From: Shimia gijangensis
GTDB taxonomy: Bacteria > Pseudomonadota > Alphaproteobacteria > Rhodobacterales > Rhodobacteraceae
Length of the DNA stretch: 64,000 nucleotides
NCBI RefSeq assembly: GCF_900142085.1
Contig: NZ_FQZQ01000010.1
Location: 1 to 64,000 of the forward strand
Direction: 5' to 3'
Positions 32,617 to 42,371 of the stretch are shown piece by piece (position 1 is the first letter of the stretch; each line of letters begins with the position of its first letter). The notes under the pieces are model-generated. The model did not search any database, was not told the DNA's origin, and was given only the letters and a program-made list of their open reading frames with translations. Both the position numbers and the translations under genes were made by a program.

Positions 32617-34647
32617 TCAGTAGGCGTTCATGGTCAGCAGTTCGTATTCCGCAACCATTTCGTTATCCTGATTGGTCAGCGTCACGTGCCAGCGCACTTC
32701 GCCATACTCTTCGTTGCGCGGGGTCTTTTTCTTGACGGTCAGGCGCACCTTGATGCTGTCGCCCGCCGACACAGGCTTCATAAAGCGCAGATTATCCAGC
32801 CCTGTGTTGGCCAGAACCGGACCTTCGTTCGGCTCCACAAACAGTCCGGCGGCGAAGGACAGCAAGAGATAGCCATGCGCCACACGACCCGGGAAAAACG
32901 GGTTCCGCTCGGCGGCGTCTTGATCCATGTGCGCATAGAAGGTGTCGCCAGTGAAATTGGCAAAGTGTTCGATGTCTTCCATGGTGACAATGCGCGGCTC
33001 GGTGTACATCGTCTCGCCAATCGACACCTCGTGGAATGTCCGGGTAAACGGATGCGCCGGGCCTTTGATCTCGGCCGCACCGGGCACCCAAGTGCCACCA
33101 ATCGCCGACAGGATATCAGGCGAGCCCTGAATGGCGGTGCGCTGCATGTAATGCTTTACGCCGCGAATGCCGCCCAGCTCTTCGCCGCCACCTGCGCGAC
33201 CCGGTCCACCGTGCACCATATGGGGCAGGGGAGATCCGTGGCCGGTCGATTCCTTCATCGAGTCGCGGTTGTTGAAGTAAATCCGCCCATGATACGCACC
33301 CGCGCCCATCGCAACCTGACGCGCCACGTCCGAGTCATGAGTGATGACCGAGGCCACCAGCGACCCCATGCCCTTGTTGACCAGCTCAACGGCGTGATCG
33401 ACATCGCGGTAGCCCATGACCGTCGACACTGGGCCAAAGGCCTCGGTGTCATGCACGCGCTGGGCATTGTCCGGGTCGGCGCAATGGAACAGCATCGGCG
33501 GCACAAAAGCGCCTCTCTCGGCGTCCGCGCCATCTACGGTAAAGTTTTCGGGGTCGCCATAAACGCGCTCAGCTTCCTGGCCGATAATGGCGGCCTTTTC
33601 CAGAACGTCACGTTTTTGGCCGTTCGAGACCAGCGCCCCCATGCGAGTGGTTTCCAGACGTGGATCGCCGATCACCGTTTTTGCAAGACGCGCTGACAGG
33701 GCTTCGATCACGGCCTGCACCGTGTTTTCCGGCGCGAATATCCGGCGAATAGCCGTACATTTCTGCCCCGCCTTGGTGGTCATCTCGCGCTGCACTTCCT
33801 TAACGAACAGATCAAACTCAGGCGTGCCGGGCTCTGCATCCGGTCCAAGGATCGAGGCATTGAGACTGTCCTGCTCAGCGACAAACCGCACCGAGTTCTC
33901 AAGGATCACAGGGTTTGAACGCAACTTCATTGCCGTATCAGCCGAGCCGGTAAAGCTCACCACATCCTGCATGGTCAAGCGGTCCAGCATGTCGCCCAGA
34001 CCGCCCGAGACCAGTTGCAGTGCCCCTTCGGGCAACAACCCGCTGTCCAGCATCAGGCGTACGCACAATTCGGTCACGTAGCACGAATTTGTCGCCGGTT
34101 TCACAATACAGGGCACACCCGCCAACAGGGTCGGGGCAACCTTTTCCAACATGCCCCAAACCGGGAAGTTGAACGCGTTGATATGCACGGCCACGCCTTG
34201 GAGCGACGTGCAAATGTGCTGACCAAGGAATGTGCCATTGCGCGACAGCTGTTCCACTTCGCCGTCCAGATAGACATGCCCGTCCGGCATCTCGCGACGG
34301 CCTTTCGAGGCAAACACCAACATCGTGCCAATGCCGCCATCGATGTCGATCAGGTGATCTGACTGGATGGCTCCGGTGTCAAACGACAGATCATACATCG
34401 CCTGACGATTTTTCTGCAGATGAAGGGCAACCGCCTTGAGCATGCGTGCGCGGTCATGGAACGTCATCTTGCGCAGGTTTGCGCCACCCACTTTGCGACC
34501 GTAGTCCAGCATCGCCTGTACATCGAGGTCATTGTTGCCCGCGCTGGCAATCACGTCGCCGGTGATGGCGCTGGCAATGTTGCGGGCTCCGGCGCCAGGG
34601 GCAAGCCATTCGCCTGCGGCAAAGCTGGAAATCTGTTGGATGGTCAT
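32617..34647 (-). CDS. paaZ: PaaZ, oxepin-CoA hydrolase / aldehyde dehydrogenase
   Basis: This bifunctional enzyme opens the oxepin-CoA ring with its C-terminal MaoC-like hydratase domain and oxidises the reactive aldehyde with its N-terminal aldehyde dehydrogenase domain. The dehydrogenase residues are intact: E258 in EQDSLN and C297 in GQKCTAIR. The hydratase part has [23 protein letters not shown] and [14 protein letters not shown]. At 676 aa it is full length. The start at 34647 has GAGGAGATTAAG upstream. A TetR-type palindrome lies 70 bases upstream. The intact glutamate marks it as the catabolic form rather than the dehydrogenase-dead form reported in tropodithietate producers. Confidence 0.95.
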   Translation of the reverse strand: MTIQQISSFAAGEWLAPGAGARNIASAITGDVIASAGNNDLDVQAMLDYGRKVGGANLRKMTFHDRARMLKAVALHLQKNRQAMYDLSFDTGAIQSDHLIDIDGGIGTMLVFASKGRREMPDGHVYLDGEVEQLSRNGTFLGQHICTSLQGVAVHINAFNFPVWGMLEKVAPTLLAGVPCIVKPATNSCYVTELCVRLMLDSGLLPEGALQLVSGGLGDMLDRLTMQDVVSFTGSADTAMKLRSNPVILENSVRFVAEQDSLNASILGPDAEPGTPEFDLFVKEVQREMTTKAGQKCTAIRRIFAPENTVQAVIEALSARLAKTVIGDPRLETTRMGALVSNGQKRDVLEKAAIIGQEAERVYGDPENFTVDGADAERGAFVPPMLFHCADPDNAQRVHDTEAFGPVSTVMGYRDVDHAVELVNKGMGSLVASVITHDSDVARQVAMGAGAYHGRIYFNNRDSMKESTGHGSPLPHMVHGGPGRAGGGEELGGIRGVKHYMQRTAIQGSPDILSAIGGTWVPGAAEIKGPAHPFTRTFHEVSIGETMYTEPRIVTMEDIEHFANFTGDTFYAHMDQDAAERNPFFPGRVAHGYLLLSFAAGLFVEPNEGPVLANTGLDNLRFMKPVSAGDSIKVRLTVKKKTPRNEEYGEVRWHVTLTNQDNEMVAEYELLTMNAY

Positions 34648-34716
34648 CTTAATCTCCTCATCGGGCACACCTGCGCCCGTCATTCGAATCCGATTGTTAC
34701 CGGCAATCTATTACAT

Positions 34717-34732
34717 GACCGAACGGTCGGTC
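34717..34732. promoter_or_regulatory. TetR-type (PaaR-like) operator at paaZ
   Basis: GACCGA-ACGG-TCGGTC is a perfect palindrome, 70 bases before the paaZ ATG. Related sites occur at 41083-41098 and 52238-52253, each at a paa promoter. Confidence 0.7.
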
Positions 34733-34771
34733 AATAAGCTTGCAGCAAAACACCTCGACGTCATAAACCTG

Positions 34772-35959
34772 CTAGTCCAACCGTGCTGGCAGTTTGGAAA
34801 ATCCACGGAACCGCAAGCGTCCACCACGTTCCATACCGTCGGTAATCTCAAACTTCGGGAACCGCTCCAGGAAACGCCCCACCGCAATACGGCCCTCCAT
34901 CCGCGCCAGCGTCAGGCCAACACAGGTATGCACGCCACCGGCAAAGGCGATGTGTTTGTTAGGGCGGCGGTCCAGCTTCATCTCGTCTGGGTTTGGAAAC
35001 TGCGCGGGATCACGATTGGCACCCCCCATGCACAGATGAATGTCGGTCCCCTTGGGGATGGTGACGCCGTGCATCTCAATCTCAGACGTGGTCAGCCGGT
35101 TGCCAAACTGGTTGGGGCTTTCCATGCGCAGAAACTCATCCACGGCGGTGGTGATCAACTTGGGGTTGGCGATCAGCTCGGCGCGTTTGTCGGGGAAACG
35201 GTCCAGCAACTCAATCGAATTGCCAATCAGGTTGGTGGTGGTCTCATGCCCGGCGTTCAGAATGAAGATACAGTTCTGATACAGCTCAACTTCGGTCAGA
35301 TGGTCGCCTTCGGTGTGGATCAGCCGTGTCAGCACATCAACTTCGGGATCGCCCGGATTGGCTTTGCGATCTTCAATGATACCGCGCAGAAAGACCTTAA
35401 AGTCACGCACCGACTGATTGCCATGTGCCTCTTGTTCCGGTGTCAGTTGTGGCTCAAGCGCGCCCAGAATAGACAGCGACCAGTCCCGCAAAGGATCGCG
35501 TTGGTCGCGTGGAATGCCCAACATGTTGCCGATCACCTCAATCGGGATGGCGCCTGCAAAGGCTTCCATCAGCTCAACGTCTCTCTGGCCTTCCATCTTG
35601 TCCAGAAGGCTCGCAATCAACAGCTCCAGCCCCGGTTCCATCTGGGCCAGCGCACGCGGGTTCATCGCCCCCACCATCACCTTGCGCACGCGGGTGTGCA
35701 GGGGCGGGTCGTTAAACACCAATGAGTTGGTGTGATGCTCATAAAGCGGTGAGTCGACACCATACTTGGGGCCAAACACCGCCTTTTTGTCCGAGATGAA
35801 CGTCGTGGTGTCGCGGTAAATCCGGTCCAGATCTTCATACCGTGACACGATCACGCTGCCGTCGGGTTGAACACAGGCGGGCGCGTCTTCACGCAGCCGC
35901 CTGTAGTGCGGATAGGGGTCGTCGTGAAACCCGTCAGGAAGGTCCGTCAAAACAAACAT
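34772..35959 (-). CDS. Cytochrome P450
   Basis: This soluble bacterial P450 (395 aa) has the haem-binding motif FAGGVHTCVGLTLAR with C346, the I-helix AGHETTTN (236-243) and the K-helix E275-F-L-R278. No ferredoxin or reductase is adjacent. Its ATG overlaps the dctM stop by one base (TGATG), which ties it to the TRAP transporter. A shared operator with hmgA upstream of dctP suggests that it hydroxylates an aromatic acid feeding homogentisate. That assignment is inference; the fold and haem site are plain. Confidence 0.93.
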   Translation of the reverse strand: MFVLTDLPDGFHDDPYPHYRRLREDAPACVQPDGSVIVSRYEDLDRIYRDTTTFISDKKAVFGPKYGVDSPLYEHHTNSLVFNDPPLHTRVRKVMVGAMNPRALAQMEPGLELLIASLLDKMEGQRDVELMEAFAGAIPIEVIGNMLGIPRDQRDPLRDWSLSILGALEPQLTPEQEAHGNQSVRDFKVFLRGIIEDRKANPGDPEVDVLTRLIHTEGDHLTEVELYQNCIFILNAGHETTTNLIGNSIELLDRFPDKRAELIANPKLITTAVDEFLRMESPNQFGNRLTTSEIEMHGVTIPKGTDIHLCMGGANRDPAQFPNPDEMKLDRRPNKHIAFAGGVHTCVGLTLARMEGRIAVGRFLERFPKFEITDGMERGGRLRFRGFSKLPARLD

Positions 35960-37311
35960 CAGTGTCCAATCGCGCCCATTTGTTCCGGCAGCACCAGTAC
36001 GATCCATGGCACCAACACGATCAGCGCCAGACGGAAGATGTCAGCGATCCAGAACGGTGTCACACCCCGGAAAATCGTTGCGGTCGACACGTCGCCCACA
36101 ACACCTTTTAGGATGAACACGTTCAACCCAACAGGTGGCGTAATCAGCGAAATCTCGGTCACCACCACAACGACGATACCAAACCAGATAGGGTCATAGC
36201 CAAGGCTGACGACCAGTGGGAAAAAGATCGGAACGGTCAGCAACAGCATCGACAGGGATTCAAACACACAACCCAGAATGATGTAGATGCCAAGGATCAT
36301 CAGGATGACCATAAAGTTTGGCACATCATAGGCTGTGACCATGGCGATCAACGCTTCGGGCAGGCCCGCAAGGTTGATGAAGTTCGAGAAAATCTGCGCG
36401 CCGATCAGAACCGAGAACAACGCAGCGGCGGTAAAGGACGTTTCTTTCAACACTTCGAATGTCGATTTTACTGTCAAACCCCCCCGGAACAAGGCGATCA
36501 GAAACGCGCCCATCGCACCCATGCCGGCGGCTTCAGTGGGCGAGAATGTCAGGTTCAAAGGCTCAAAATCAAACGCGCCGTAAAGCCCGCCAATCACAAG
36601 GAAGAACAACAGCAACACGGCCCAGACCGATTTCAACGCCAGCAACCGCTGACCCCAGCCTGCGCGCTCGCCTGCAGGACCCGAGTCGGGGTTGCGCCAC
36701 ACGGTCCAACGCACTGCGCCGAGGTAAAACAGGATGCCCAGGGTGCCTGGCAGAATACCCGCCATGAACAGCTTGCCAATTGAGGTTTCGGTCAGCAGGC
36801 CGTAGATCACCAGAATGACAGAGGGCGGAATGAGAATGCCCAATGTGCCACCGGCTGCGATCGACGCTGTCGACAACTCATCCGAATAGCCATAGCGGCG
36901 CATCTCGGGCATGGCGACTTTGGACATGGTTGCGGCTGTGGCCAGCGACGATCCACAGATCGCAGAAAAGCCACCACAGGCGGCCACGGTTGCCATGGCG
37001 ATCCCGCCCCGCATGTGCCCCAGAAAGGCGTTTGAGACGGCGTACAGCTCTTTGGCCATGCCGCCTTTGTTTACGAACAGACCCATGAGGATGAACAGCG
37101 GGACAACTGACAAGCCATAATCCTGTGCGGTGTCGGTGATCTGGCGACCCACCATCGACATGGCGGCCTTGATGCCGCGCTCGTCAAAGATTGATCCGCC
37201 GCGCTCATAGGCGTAGCCCAAGGTGCCGACAAGGCCCATGGCAAACACGATCGGCAGGCGCACAAGCACCAGAACAAGAACAAGGGCGAACCCAATAAGT
37301 GCGGCAGTCAT
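35959..37311 (-). CDS. dctM: TRAP transporter large permease
   Basis: This 450-residue DctM-family permease has about twelve hydrophobic segments and typical stretches such as CGGFSAICGSSLATAATMSKVAMPEMRRYGY and LGIYIILGCVFESLSMLLLTVPIFFPL. TRAP systems import organic acids with a sodium gradient. It overlaps dctQ by four bases and the P450 start by one, so the set is translated as a coupled unit. Confidence 0.94.
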   Translation of the reverse strand: MTAALIGFALVLVLVLVRLPIVFAMGLVGTLGYAYERGGSIFDERGIKAAMSMVGRQITDTAQDYGLSVVPLFILMGLFVNKGGMAKELYAVSNAFLGHMRGGIAMATVAACGGFSAICGSSLATAATMSKVAMPEMRRYGYSDELSTASIAAGGTLGILIPPSVILVIYGLLTETSIGKLFMAGILPGTLGILFYLGAVRWTVWRNPDSGPAGERAGWGQRLLALKSVWAVLLLFFLVIGGLYGAFDFEPLNLTFSPTEAAGMGAMGAFLIALFRGGLTVKSTFEVLKETSFTAAALFSVLIGAQIFSNFINLAGLPEALIAMVTAYDVPNFMVILMILGIYIILGCVFESLSMLLLTVPIFFPLVVSLGYDPIWFGIVVVVVTEISLITPPVGLNVFILKGVVGDVSTATIFRGVTPFWIADIFRLALIVLVPWIVLVLPEQMGAIGH

Positions 37312-37814
37312 GCGCGTCGCTCCGTCAAAAGATGGGGGGCAAGGAAATGCAACAGACCGACAACGATCATTGCAACGGCGGCAATTGCGGTGAAGACCGC
37401 AATGAACCAGCCGATATAGAATTGCGGGATGTGCAGATATTCTGTGACATCGCCATAGTCGCGGGCGCGTTCCGCCAGCACCCAGACGCGCTTGATCGGC
37501 CAGAACAGCATGATGCCGGAAAACAGAAATACCAGGCCATCGCGTATGCGGGTGAGGCGCAGACGTGCGAAAAAGCCGTCAGTCAAATCAACCGCGATAT
37601 GATCGGCGCGGGACGACATGACGGGCAAAACGGCAAAAACCAGAATGGCCATCAGGATGCGGGTCAGTTCGGTGGCGGCTTCGATTGGGGCATTGAAAAT
37701 CGAGCGCAGAATGACGTCGCAAAAGGTCATGACCATGAGAATGAAAAGCGCCGCGCAGGCAACATAGACAGGAATGCTGCTAAGGCGGCGGATTGCGTGA
37801 AGGAGCGAGGCCAT
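37308..37814 (-). CDS. dctQ: TRAP transporter small permease
   Basis: This 168-residue DctQ-family protein has four hydrophobic segments (about 11-31, 46-66, 86-106 and 128-150) and the motif EAATELTRILMAILVFAVLP of the family. It pairs with the large permease. The stop overlaps the dctM start (ATGA). It is preceded by an 88-base gap after dctP. Confidence 0.9.
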   Translation of the reverse strand: MASLLHAIRRLSSIPVYVACAALFILMVMTFCDVILRSIFNAPIEAATELTRILMAILVFAVLPVMSSRADHIAVDLTDGFFARLRLTRIRDGLVFLFSGIMLFWPIKRVWVLAERARDYGDVTEYLHIPQFYIGWFIAVFTAIAAVAMIVVGLLHFLAPHLLTERRA

Positions 37815-37902
37815 CAGGGCAACCCTTTCGTGGCTTAAGAAGGTGGGGGTGACCCCGGCAAGTCAACCTGCCGGGGACTTTGGATTGGCTCAGAGGATAG
37901 GC

Positions 37903-38925
37903 TTAGTTAGCAGCCATTTCCTTGACGATCAGGTCGTATGCGGCTTGGCCGTCAACACCACCAGCAGTCACTTCGGCGATCACTTTGGCACGTACGTCCG
38001 ACGCAATTGCGTTGAAAGCTTCCAGATCGGCAGCAGTGGCTGCGTTGATGGCGTTGCCTTCGGTCGATGTTGTGGCGTCACGACCAATAGTGTCGATCTC
38101 GTCCCAGATCTTACCGATTTCACGGCTCAGAGGCTCACCAAAGACTTGCTCGTCCAGCGCCGCCTGCAGGTCTGCAGGCAGATCAGCAAATGTGTCTTCG
38201 TTCATGATGAAGGCGAACGATCCACGGTACAGACCACCGGGCATTTCATAAACGTTGGTTGCAACTTCGGTCAGCTTGAAACCTTTGCGGCCTTCAAACG
38301 GCATGACCACACCGTCAGCAGCGTTCGACGCCAGAGTTTCATACACCTTAGGGGCTGGAACCGCGATGCCTGTGGCACCAAGCGCGGCACCAACATCACC
38401 ACCCACACCACCGGGGATGCGGATTTTCATGCCAGCGACCTGATCCATCGATGTCACAGCTTTGTTCGAGTGCAGCTGCGCAGGACCGTGTGTGTGCAAT
38501 GCGATGACTTTCACGCCGCGGTGCTCGTTAGCTGCTGCAAGGTGGGCCTCATAGGCGCGCCAGTAAGCAACTGATGCGGCTTCAGCTGAACCTTCGTAAC
38601 CGGGCAGTTCGATCATTTTTGTCATCACGAAACGACCAGCCTGGTAGCCGTGGAAGATGATCGATGCGTCAGCCGCACCATCCATGACCAGATCCATTTG
38701 GGCTGGGGGTGGGGCGATGCCCAGTTTCAGCTCGGCGGTGACTTTACCGTCGGTGGCTGCTTCAACCATCTCAACGAATTTGGGCCACATTTTTGCGTTG
38801 ATGCCATGCGTGGGCGGAGCCCAGCTCGAGATTGTCAGTGTGTGGTCAGCCGCGAATGCAGCGGCACCCGACAGAGCCAATGTGGCACCTGCCAGAAGCG
38901 AAGTGAGTTTCGAAAATTTAGCCAT
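37903..38925 (-). CDS. dctP: TRAP transporter substrate-binding protein
   Basis: This 340-residue DctP-family periplasmic receptor has a signal peptide MAKFSKLTSLLAGATLALSG followed by AAAFA, with cleavage near residue 25. TISSWAPPTHGINAKMWPKFVEMVE is the usual mature start, and MKIRIPGGVGGDVGAALGATGIAVP carries the conserved arginine that pairs with the ligand carboxylate. A good ribosome binding site (GGGAGG) precedes the ATG. Substrate is unknown, but the operator shared with hmgA points to an aromatic acid. It heads the dctPQM-P450 operon. Confidence 0.93.
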   Translation of the reverse strand: MAKFSKLTSLLAGATLALSGAAAFAADHTLTISSWAPPTHGINAKMWPKFVEMVEAATDGKVTAELKLGIAPPPAQMDLVMDGAADASIIFHGYQAGRFVMTKMIELPGYEGSAEAASVAYWRAYEAHLAAANEHRGVKVIALHTHGPAQLHSNKAVTSMDQVAGMKIRIPGGVGGDVGAALGATGIAVPAPKVYETLASNAADGVVMPFEGRKGFKLTEVATNVYEMPGGLYRGSFAFIMNEDTFADLPADLQAALDEQVFGEPLSREIGKIWDEIDTIGRDATTSTEGNAINAATAADLEAFNAIASDVRAKVIAEVTAGGVDGQAAYDLIVKEMAAN

Positions 38926-38961
38926 GAGGTCCTCCCAAAATAGGCAATTGATGAATGTGTT

Positions 38962-38985
38962 AATTGTTAATTTTGTAACTATCAA
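38962..38985. promoter_or_regulatory. MarR-like operator at dctP, matching the hmgA site
   Basis: TTGTT-N8-AACTA sits 39 bases before the dctP ATG. Aligned without gaps over 24 bases, 20 match the site at 59853-59876 between hmgA and its MarR gene. The arms are nearly palindromic, as expected for a MarR dimer. Confidence 0.6.
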
Positions 38986-39002
38986 CACTTTCGGTTCATA
39001 TT

Positions 39003-41036
39003 TCAAACCGCATCGGGGTTCGACGCGATGGTCCACGAGTTGGGGCTTTCTGCGTCCACCAACTGCATGAATTCTTTTGTTTTTCCCCAACCGATTTCGG
39101 TTGCATACTGCATGGGTCCGCCACGCCATCGTGGAAAACCGTAGCCGTGAATTTTTACAATGTCTACGTCGGCGTCACGCTCGGCAATGCCCTCTTCCAC
39201 GATTCGCGCGCCTTCATTCGCCAATACGGCCAACAGGCGTCCGGCGATCTCTTCGTTGGTGAACGCGCGGCGGGAAATCCCTTGTTTTGCAGAGTATTCC
39301 TCAATCATCGCTTCGACCAATGGGTCGCGCTGCGGGGTGCGATTACCTTCTTCATAGGCGTACCAACCCTTGCCACTGCGCTGGCCCAGACGGTCCATTT
39401 GGCACAATTGATCGCCGATAGTTACATAACGTTCGGCGGGGTCACGGGTTTCGGCCTGACGCTGACGATTGGCCCATGCAATCTGCAATCCGGTCAGATC
39501 CTGCATCTCATAAGGCCCCATCGGCAGGCCCATTTCGCGCATCGCTGCATCCACCTGATAGGGCAGCGCGCCATCGGCCAACAGGTAATCTGCCGCCCGG
39601 CGATAGGCCGCCAGCATCCGGTTTCCAATGAACCCATCACAAATGCCCGAAAGGACGGAGACCTTGCGCATCCGTTTGCCCAAGGCAAATCCCGTGGCCA
39701 GAACGCTTGCGTCCGTGTGCGGTGTCTTGACGATCTCCAACAGCTTCATGATGTGGGCTGGGCTGAAAAAATGCAGACCCAGACAGCGGTTTTGGTGCGC
39801 AACACCCTCGAATATCTCCATCGGATCAAGGTAGGATGTGTTGGTCGCCAGAATGGCATCCGGCGCCATCACAGCTGCAAGCTGGCGGAACACATCGCGT
39901 TTGACGTCGACGTTTTCAAACACCGCCTCAATCGCCAGCGGAATGTTCGCGGCCTCTGCGTAATCCCATACCGCCCGAAACGCCGCCTTGCGCGCCTTAA
40001 AAGTTTCTGGCGCCATCTTGCCCCGCTTTACCGCACCTTCCAAAAGGCCATGCACACGGGTCTCGGCCATCGCGGCCGCTTCGGCATCACGCTCGATGAG
40101 CGTCACAGACAGGCCGGCGTTCAACGCAGATGTGGCAATACCAGCCCCCATCAACCCACCGCCAACCACGGCAATATGGTTGATCTCACGCGGTGTTGCG
40201 CCTCTAATTGCATCCGGCTTGGCCACCATCCGTTCGGCAAAAAACGCATGCCGCAAAGCACGGCTCTCGGGCGAATGGCGCAGCTTCAGATGGCGCGCGC
40301 GTTCTTTGGGCTGGCCGATCTCAAAAGCCTCTGTGGCCCACTGCAGCGCCTCGAGGTTTTCCAACGGTGACGTCTGCCCCTTGGCGCGTTTGACCAAGGT
40401 GGCCCGCGCCGCTTCGATCAATTCGGCGTCAAAGGCGGGCACTTGGCGTTGACGCACAGCAACGGGCCGCTCGGGCAGGTTCTGGACAAAGTCCGCAATC
40501 GCCACCTCGAGGTTGTCCACCACTGCATCAACCGCACCAAGGCTGTGCATTTCCTCGGCCTTCAGGATTTTACCCGAACAGGCCACATCAATTGCAGCTT
40601 TCATGCCGATCAGTCGGGGCAGGCGTTGTGTGCCGCCCGCGCCGGGGATCAACCCAACATTCACTTCCGGCAGACCAAAGCCCGTGCCCTTGGCGGCAAT
40701 TCGCCACGCACAGCCCATAGCAATCTCGAGCCCGCCGCCCAGCACATTGCCATGCATCGCGGCCAAAAAAGGCACTTGGCTGTCTTCGATCAATTGCACG
40801 ACGTCGGGCAAATGCGGCTCGGCCGGGGGGGCGTCAAATTCTGACATGTCGCCACCGGCCACAAATGTGCGGCCTGCACAGGTCAGCACCGCCACACGTG
40901 CACCTTGCACCGCGGCCACCGCATCGGCCAACCCCTGGCGCACAGCCGTCGAGGTCGCATTGACCGGAGGATTGTTGATCTCGACCCGGGCCACATCGCC
41001 ATCAAAGGTCACCAAGACAGGGGACTGATCCGTCAT
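39003..41036 (-). CDS. Fused enoyl-CoA hydratase / 3-hydroxyacyl-CoA dehydrogenase
   Basis: This 677-residue FadJ-like fusion has an N-terminal crotonase domain with both catalytic glutamates (GGGLEIAMGC and GFGLPEVNVGLIPGAGGTQ) and a C-terminal dehydrogenase domain with the NAD motif VVGGGLMGAGIA and catalytic histidine in LGLHFFSPAHIMKLLEIV. In the phenylacetate pathway it would replace the separate PaaF hydratase and PaaH dehydrogenase of E. coli, neither of which is present here. The start at 41036 is by homology. It is divergent from paaG with a TetR-type site between. Confidence 0.9.
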   Translation of the reverse strand: MTDQSPVLVTFDGDVARVEINNPPVNATSTAVRQGLADAVAAVQGARVAVLTCAGRTFVAGGDMSEFDAPPAEPHLPDVVQLIEDSQVPFLAAMHGNVLGGGLEIAMGCAWRIAAKGTGFGLPEVNVGLIPGAGGTQRLPRLIGMKAAIDVACSGKILKAEEMHSLGAVDAVVDNLEVAIADFVQNLPERPVAVRQRQVPAFDAELIEAARATLVKRAKGQTSPLENLEALQWATEAFEIGQPKERARHLKLRHSPESRALRHAFFAERMVAKPDAIRGATPREINHIAVVGGGLMGAGIATSALNAGLSVTLIERDAEAAAMAETRVHGLLEGAVKRGKMAPETFKARKAAFRAVWDYAEAANIPLAIEAVFENVDVKRDVFRQLAAVMAPDAILATNTSYLDPMEIFEGVAHQNRCLGLHFFSPAHIMKLLEIVKTPHTDASVLATGFALGKRMRKVSVLSGICDGFIGNRMLAAYRRAADYLLADGALPYQVDAAMREMGLPMGPYEMQDLTGLQIAWANRQRQAETRDPAERYVTIGDQLCQMDRLGQRSGKGWYAYEEGNRTPQRDPLVEAMIEEYSAKQGISRRAFTNEEIAGRLLAVLANEGARIVEEGIAERDADVDIVKIHGYGFPRWRGGPMQYATEIGWGKTKEFMQLVDAESPNSWTIASNPDAV

Positions 41037-41082
41037 ATTCAAATATTCCGCACGTTGAGAATCAAACTTGCGGAGCTTTATT

Positions 41083-41098
41083 GACCAACCGTTCGGTT
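41083..41098. promoter_or_regulatory. TetR-type (PaaR-like) operator between the fadJ-like gene and paaG
   Basis: Read on the minus strand, AACCGAACGGTTGGTC matches the paaZ site at all but two of 16 positions. It lies 42 bases before paaG and 46 before the fadJ-like gene, so it could control both directions, including the TetR gene in the paaGIK transcript. Confidence 0.7.
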
Positions 41099-41140
41099 TA
41101 TGCAAGAACAACCTCGTAATTTTCGAACTTTGAGGCCGCT

Positions 41141-41926
41141 ATGAGCGATACGATTCTTGCGCAAGATCACGGAAACTGGGTGGAGATCACCCTGAACCGC
41201 CCTGATCGACTGAATTCCTTTAATGACGAGATGCACTACGCATTGCGTGGAGAAATCGAAAAGGCGCGCGACAATGGCGCTCGGGCGATTCTTCTGACCG
41301 GGTCTGGTCGCGGCTTTTGCGCCGGTCAGGATCTGGGCGATCGTGACCCTTCCAAAATGGATGGCCCGCCTGATCTAGGTAACACCGTGCGCACGTTTTA
41401 TGCGCCTCTGGTCAATCTGATCCGGTCTCTGAACTTCCCGGTGATCTGTGCCGTGAACGGCGTCGCCGCCGGGGCAGGGGCGAACCTTGCGCTGGCCTGT
41501 GACATGGTGCTGGCGGCTGAGAGCGCCAAGTTCATTCAGTCGTTTTCCAAAGTTGGCCTGATCCCGGATACGGGCGGCAGCTGGCACTTGCCGCGTCTTT
41601 TGGGCGAAGCCCGCGCCAAGGGGCTCGCCTTTACCGCCCAACCTTTGAAGGCGCAGCAAGCCGAAGACTGGGGCCTGATCTGGAAAGCTGTGCCAGACGC
41701 CGACCTGATGGATGAGGCCCGCAAAATGGCAGATCAATTTGCCAATGGTCCGACCTTGGGTCTGGGCCTGACCAAACAATGCATTCAGGCCGCAGCGGTT
41801 GATACGTTGCAAGATCACCTTGAACTGGAAGCGGACGCGATGAAAACCTGTGGCGAAAGTGCCGATTACGCCGAAGGTGTTTCGGCATTCCTCGAAAAAC
41901 GCGCGCCTGCGTTCAAAGGAAGCTGA
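41141..41926 (+). CDS. paaG: PaaG, ring-1,2-epoxyphenylacetyl-CoA isomerase
   Basis: This crotonase-fold isomerase converts 1,2-epoxyphenylacetyl-CoA to oxepin-CoA. It has the oxyanion hole segments GRGFCAGQDL and NGVAAGAGANLALACD and the catalytic aspartate in SKVGLIPDTGGSWHLPRL. At 261 aa it matches PaaG. It is two bases upstream of paaI and heads the paaGIK-tetR operon. Confidence 0.93.
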   Translation: MSDTILAQDHGNWVEITLNRPDRLNSFNDEMHYALRGEIEKARDNGARAILLTGSGRGFCAGQDLGDRDPSKMDGPPDLGNTVRTFYAPLVNLIRSLNFPVICAVNGVAAGAGANLALACDMVLAAESAKFIQSFSKVGLIPDTGGSWHLPRLLGEARAKGLAFTAQPLKAQQAEDWGLIWKAVPDADLMDEARKMADQFANGPTLGLGLTKQCIQAAAVDTLQDHLELEADAMKTCGESADYAEGVSAFLEKRAPAFKGS

Positions 41927-41928
41927 CC

Positions 41929-42354
41929 ATGACACCAAAGGAACGCGCAGACCGCTCTGCCGCTGCCATGTGGGCCGGTGACCGCGCCAGCCAGACCTTG
42001 GGCATGTCGATTGTCGAAATGGACGAAGGCCGCGCCGTGTTGCAAATGACCGTGCAGGAAAGCCACGCCAACGGCCACGCCATCTGCCACGGTGGCATCA
42101 CCTTTTCCCTGGCCGACAGCGCCTTTGCTTTTGCCTGCAACAGTCGCAATCAGTCGACTGTGGCCCAGCACAATATGATCAGCTATCTCGCCCCCGGCCG
42201 GGTTGGCGATGTACTCACCGCCACCGCGTCTGAGGTCAGCCTGACCGGACGCAGCGGCATCTATGACGTGACAGTGACCAAACAGGACGGTACCAAGATT
42301 GCAGAGTTTCGGGGCTTTTCCCGCGCAATCAAGGGCCAGCTTTTCGAAGAATAA
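41929..42354 (+). CDS. paaI: PaaI, hydroxyphenylacetyl-CoA thioesterase
   Basis: This 141-residue hotdog-fold thioesterase removes CoA from dead-end hydroxyphenylacetyl-CoA, rescuing CoA. The catalytic segment HAICHGGITFSLADSAFAFACN holds the HGG and aspartate of the family, and later TVAQHNMISYLAPGRVGDVLTATASEV matches PaaI. It follows paaG by two bases and precedes paaK by 17. Confidence 0.93.
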   Translation: MTPKERADRSAAAMWAGDRASQTLGMSIVEMDEGRAVLQMTVQESHANGHAICHGGITFSLADSAFAFACNSRNQSTVAQHNMISYLAPGRVGDVLTATASEVSLTGRSGIYDVTVTKQDGTKIAEFRGFSRAIKGQLFEE

Positions 42355-42371
42355 GTGTCGAGGAGGACGCG

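Noticed and set aside
34684-34700. TTCGAATCC string resembling a tRNA T-loop
   Set aside because: No acceptor or anticodon stem can be formed around it. No tRNA was found anywhere in the window.
39147-40370. 407-codon plus-strand frame
   Set aside because: It is the antisense shadow of the fused hydratase/dehydrogenase, whose catalytic motifs are complete on the minus strand.
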